A stretch of DNA of 42,836 bases from Magnetococcales bacterium HCHbin5. GTDB taxonomy: Bacteria; Pseudomonadota; Magnetococcia; Magnetococcales; Magnetaquicoccaceae. The position numbers were made by a program, and so were the translations under genes. This document shows positions 41,319 through 42,836 of the stretch, in pieces (position 1 is the first letter of the stretch; each line of letters starts with the position of its first letter). The notes under the pieces are model-generated. The model searched no databases and had not been told where the DNA came from. It worked only from the letters and a program-made list of their open reading frames with translations. The stretch lies in NCBI GenBank assembly GCA_002753505.1, contig PEAG01000024.1:1-42836 (forward strand), written 5' to 3'.

Positions 41319-42647
41319 ATGTCCTTTACCCGTTTTTCCCCCACGGAATTGCCCATTCCTGACCCCGACTATCAACTCTCTACCCTGTCCAACGGGATGA
41401 TGGTGGCCACTTTTTCCATGCCCTGGCTGCACGAGGTGGGAATCACCCTGGTGGTGCGTGCCGGCAGTCGCTATGAGTCGGATGGACAGGCCGGTATTGC
41501 CCACTTTCTGGAACATATGCTGTTCAAAGGCACTGCAACCATTCCCGATCCGACCGATCTGCATACCTATCTGGAGTCCATGGCAGCCGACATGAACGCA
41601 GCCACCGGTCAGGAGAGCAATGCCTACTGGATCACCCTGCCGCCCCGTTATCTGACCGAAGGCTTTACCACCTTTTGCGAAATGTTTACCCAACCCGCCC
41701 TGGCCGGTATCGAAACGGAACGACAGGTCATTCTGGAAGAGATGCGGGAAGATGAAAACGAACGGGGGGAAAACATCAACCCTTCCACTTTGGGGGGGGA
41801 ATTTCTCTGGCCCGGCCACGCCCTGGCCCGTTCGGTGCTGGGCACTCCCGAGTCCATCCTGCGGATGGACATATCGGCCTTGCGGGCCTATCTGGAGCAC
41901 TATTACCGGGGCAGTCATATTGCAGTCGCCTTTTGTGGCCCGGTGGAACATCAAACCTGTGTTGCACTGGCGGAGCAATGCCTGGGCTCGCTGCCTCCCG
42001 GGGAGCCCCATCCCATCGATCCCCCGCCCGCCATGCCTCCCGGCCCTCACTGGCTGGCGGTGGACGATCAAACCTCCCAGTTTACCCTGACCCTCTTTTT
42101 TCGCACCGGTGGTTATCAGGATCCCTTCTTTTACCACATTGCCGCCTTGCGTCGTCTGTTGGACGATGGTTTTTCCTCTCGTCTGCACGCCTCACTGCGG
42201 GAGCAGCGGGGGTTGGTCTACGATGTCTGGTCCGCCTTCACCGCCCATTCGGACAGCGGCATGCTGGAGGTGGGGGCGACGGTCTCCCTGGATAATTTGA
42301 CCACCGTCTTTGCCGCTTTGTTGGAACAGTTGCAGTGGTTGACGATGACGCCACCCGCGGCTGATGAGTGGCAACGCCTGCTCAACCGTTGGCATGCCAA
42401 TCTGATTACCACCCTGGACCGTCCGGCCGAGTTGATCGAGCGTTATGTTTCCGATCGTCTGTTTGATGCCATGGAGCCCCTTTCCACCGCTTGGCGTCGG
42501 ATTGGCCAGTTGGATCCCAACCAGTTGCCCGCCGTCGCTGCCCAGACCCTGCATGAGAGCAATCGGGTTGTCATCCTGGTGGGCCCCAATGCCCGCAAAA
42601 AAATGGCAACCCTGCAAAACCATTCCGGCCAACGCATGATACACTGA
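41319..42647 (+). CDS. M16 family zinc peptidase (insulinase/PqqF/MPP-like)
   Basis: 442 aa. The inverted zinc motif HxxEH is intact (H62-F-L-E65-H66), with the second metal-ligand region ERQVILEEMREDENE about 75 residues on, and a C-terminal M16 half (SSRLHASLREQRGLVYDVWSAF). These enzymes degrade peptides, in the cytosol or periplasm. No signal peptide is evident. M16 genes often occur in pairs, one active and one not; here only the active type is in the window. The ribosome-binding site is weak. Confidence 0.93.
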   Translation: MSFTRFSPTELPIPDPDYQLSTLSNGMMVATFSMPWLHEVGITLVVRAGSRYESDGQAGIAHFLEHMLFKGTATIPDPTDLHTYLESMAADMNAATGQESNAYWITLPPRYLTEGFTTFCEMFTQPALAGIETERQVILEEMREDENERGENINPSTLGGEFLWPGHALARSVLGTPESILRMDISALRAYLEHYYRGSHIAVAFCGPVEHQTCVALAEQCLGSLPPGEPHPIDPPPAMPPGPHWLAVDDQTSQFTLTLFFRTGGYQDPFFYHIAALRRLLDDGFSSRLHASLREQRGLVYDVWSAFTAHSDSGMLEVGATVSLDNLTTVFAALLEQLQWLTMTPPAADEWQRLLNRWHANLITTLDRPAELIERYVSDRLFDAMEPLSTAWRRIGQLDPNQLPAVAAQTLHESNRVVILVGPNARKKMATLQNHSGQRMIH

Positions 42648-42665
42648 AGAGTTTCCGGGCGATTC

Positions 42666-42727
42666 TAATCTTTTTAAACGATTGCAGGGGTCCGGGGACC
42701 GTCACGGTCCCCGGTGGGGTGCAGGGG
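42666..42727 (+). repeat. Single repeat-family unit after the M16 gene
   Basis: ctaatctttttaaacgattgcagggg, then the ggggaccgt/acggtcccc stem and ggtggggtgcagggg, where similarity ends. It lies about 20 bp after the peptidase stop and could act as a terminator. The remaining sequence to 42836 shows no supported gene. Confidence 0.8.
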
Positions 42728-42836
42728 GTGTGTCCGAGATGTTTTTGCATCCATATTGACCGAGAAGTGTCAATCCGGGGAATTGTCCGTTCGCCCGGTA
42801 GCCTGATCCCCTTGTTGAAGGGCGACCTGACTACAA

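Noticed and set aside
1-42836. tRNA or rRNA genes
   Set aside because: No cloverleaf with a GTTCGAATC-type T-loop and no rRNA-like sequence was noticed; a covariance-model scan was not possible.

Overview
The window looks like a chromosomal segment of a Gram-negative, flagellated proteobacterium of moderately high G+C. Lipopolysaccharide synthesis (CMP-KDO synthetase), a lipobox lytic transglycosylase, an L,D-transpeptidase and anhydromuramate kinase indicate an outer membrane and recycled peptidoglycan. The repeated FliW and FliS genes, two flagellins and abundant GC-rich palindromic intergenic repeats resemble magnetotactic cocci (Magnetococcales). That placement is an inference; no magnetosome gene or rRNA is present to confirm it.

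Layout. 1-290: end of a repeat element. 340-4953: an ATP-grasp-like protein, a 65-aa protein, a Rad50/YhaN-like ATPase with a transmembrane hairpin and a PstS-like phosphate-binding protein. 4962-5675: composite repeat, followed by about 780 bp without a convincing gene. 6459-9130: phosphate cluster of PiT permease, its DUF47/PhoU-like partner and a PhoB-type regulator. 9237-14624: DUF302 protein and anhydromuramate kinase (minus strand), then tyrS, a DUF3108 protein, kdsB and a lytic transglycosylase. 14651-15215: composite repeat. 15363-21040: three-gene operon described below. 21041-21522: degenerate composite repeat. 21568-24114: divergent serA and thiD. 24115-24594: composite repeat. 24626-28305: minus-strand cluster of suhB, an L,D-transpeptidase, a small protein and a Sel1/DUF1566 protein. 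28684-39807: flagellar filament and hook-junction cluster (flgK, flgL, fliW, flagellin, fliW, flagellin, unknown, fliD, fliS, fliS, possible chaperone). 39916-42647: ECF-type ATPase, composite repeat, M16 peptidase.

The most unusual system is the 15363-21040 operon. It has its own near-consensus promoter and encodes a nitrilase-fold amidohydrolase with an intact Glu-Lys-Cys triad, a protein built from two tandem alpha-helical modules, and a 1095-aa protein. The last fuses a MinD/ParA-like P-loop domain with a KGGVGR (not KGGVGK) loop, an Mrr-like endonuclease domain, a NACHT NTPase and pentapeptide repeats. This is the organisation of an NLR-like conflict or defence system: a sensor, an NTPase switch and effector enzymes. 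Function is inferred from architecture only.

The second notable theme is a family of composite palindromic elements of about 480-700 bp. Each has two inverted GC-rich arms around a shared AT-richer linker and lies just downstream of genes. Their hairpin stems differ between copies by paired, compensating changes in both arms. Simpler single copies sit where terminators would be expected.

In the flagellar cluster, two sigma-54-type promoters are visible (before flgK and before the first flagellin). The long flagellin and FlgL both carry large insertions in their variable middles, and the FlgL insertion contains a three-fold internal repeat.
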